DNA from: Lanius collurio
Taxonomy: Eukaryota; Chordata; Aves; Passeriformes; Laniidae
Assembly: GCA_020086605.1 (NCBI GenBank)
Contig: JACBWW010000003.1
Location: 8,848,911-8,912,910, forward strand
Direction of reading: 5' to 3'
DNA: 64,000 nucleotides
In this document: positions 62,869 through 64,000 of the stretch, in pieces
How positions within the stretch are numbered: the first letter of the stretch is position 1
How the letters are laid out: every line of letters begins with the position of its first letter
Notes under the pieces: generated by a model
The model's input: only the letters and a program-made list of their open reading frames with translations
What the model was told of the DNA's origin: nothing
Database searches by the model: none
Program-made: the position numbers and the translations under genes

Positions 62869-64000
62869 GTGAGCTAGTATAAATCTTGTGATCTTGATGA
62901 CTTGCTGGAGTAACTGGTATTTTATGTGTTTGTGTGAGTGGGGTTTGGTTTCAGTGCAATGCATGAATTTACAAACTGCTTGTGGTGCTGGTGCTTTATG
63001 GGTAGTTTAACTTCGGGGCCTTCTGCTGTTTGTTGATACCTTGTTTGTTAAGCATGTTTGCCAAGGAGTTGTGCCACCTTTTCTGCTGAAGTTGGTACAT
63101 ATAATTTTCTATTTTGGGGGGCACAATTCTTTAGCATCGTATTAAAAATCTCAAACAATGTCACATTGCTGAAGACATTTTATGAAGATTTAGTTGAGCC
63201 AATGTCTGGGAGTACTGGTTAGACCCAAGTTCAGCTTAAGTGCTATTTCAAGGCATTGAACTTGAGTGTTCTATCAACTTTTGTCTAGTCCTTTTCCTGC
63301 GTACTTATCAGAATGGATTCAAGGACAGGATTTTGGTGAACATGCCATATTTGCAGGTTGCTTGCATAATCTTTACTCTGCTTGCACTCTTCTAACCTTT
63401 TTTGGCTCAGCTGCTGTGTCTAATCTCTCTATCAGTTGCTTAATCTTGCTTTTGCTTAGTCATGGTAGGGAGCCTTTACCCTAATAGCTGTGGTATCTTG
63501 GCCCTTTAAAAAGTGTTGTGTTGGGATTTTTTGTGTGTGGATTTTTGTTTGTTGTTAATTTTTTTTCCCTCAACTTCCTTAACCTGTTAAATGTCTGCCT
63601 TTAATGTGAAGATGCATGTTTTGGAGTTCTGGTACAGCGGGAAACTCATGGTAGTAGTTTACTTCATCTGTATGAACAAACACTGTTTTTGTCAGAAGAG
63701 AAGATTTGATAGGAGATTAAAGGATTTGAAGTAAGTGCTAACCTGAATTGCCTAGACTAGTAGAGTTGTTTATGCCATCTCTTTATTCTGTGGGTTTTTT
63801 GGTCAGCTGTGCTCCCCAAAAGATGACCCTAACTAGTAGATATTTTGCCTATTTTACATAATTTTGTATCCTGTAGTCAGAAGCATTAAAAATTGAATTG
63901 AGGCTCCAAAGCCTTTTATCTCCTCTGCTACTGGTAAAGTGGTTATATCTATTCCATGGTCACCTTAATCCAAGGCAGTTCTAGTAAGTGCTTTCAAGTT

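Larger units (their letters stand above)
55460..64000 (+). other. CYB5A: CYB5A intron 1 (5' part)
   Basis: Intronic sequence running off the window. The first 270 bp are still CpG-rich. Further on are two CR1 fragments, two ERVL-type LTRs and T-rich homopolymer tracts. No second exon or other gene was recognised. The open frames listed by six-frame reading are short and without family resemblance. Confidence 0.8.

Overview
The window is from a bird genome, most likely a neoavian and probably a songbird. It carries many 5'-truncated CR1 LINEs, and its ERVL-type solo LTRs, read on the minus strand, have the TGTCCTGGTTTCAGC-type start that is very common in passerines. It also contains intron-split genes of a conserved vertebrate neighbourhood, corresponding to human 18q22.3 (CYB5A, C18orf63, DIPK1C/FAM69C). 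Order and relative strands match human, with the whole block flipped.

Layout. (1) 1-6970: the 3' part of DIPK1C on the plus strand, comprising the last two coding exons (3980-4144 and 5812-6033) and a 3'UTR ending near the AATAAA at 6948. The upstream exons lie before the window. A minus-strand solo LTR sits in the upstream intron, and two oppositely oriented CR1 fragments sit in the last intron. (2) 6970-40047: about 33 kb without a recognisable gene. It holds a second solo LTR of the first family in the opposite orientation (8605-9364, with a 4-bp target-site duplication), CR1 remnants at about 16.1-16.4 kb and 29.8-30.3 kb, some tandem duplications and perfect hairpins. (3) 40048-51633: the complete coding region of the C18orf63 orthologue on the minus strand. 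It has eleven coding exons whose phases all join, giving 687 codons plus stop, close to the human length. A 5' UTR exon probably lies in a CpG-rich block near 53.7-54.2 kb. (4) 53.7-55.7 kb: a GC-rich divergent promoter region between C18orf63 and CYB5A, interrupted by two CR1 pieces. It carries a 17-bp minisatellite, GC boxes, a CCAAT box and predicted G-quadruplexes on both strands. (5) 55316-55459: CYB5A coding exon 1 on the plus strand. The remainder of the window is CYB5A intron 1, with two CR1 and two ERVL-type solo LTR insertions, all antisense to the gene. The exon with the HPGG haem-ligand motif is not in the window.

The three genes do not form a pathway. DIPK1C belongs to the ER-resident FAM69/DIPK kinase-like family. 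C18orf63 encodes a conserved protein of unknown function. CYB5A encodes cytochrome b5. I found no undescribed multi-gene system. The most distinctive signals are a 27-nt poly-T tract set against the C18orf63 exon 3 splice acceptor, the structured divergent promoter, and several perfect inverted repeats.
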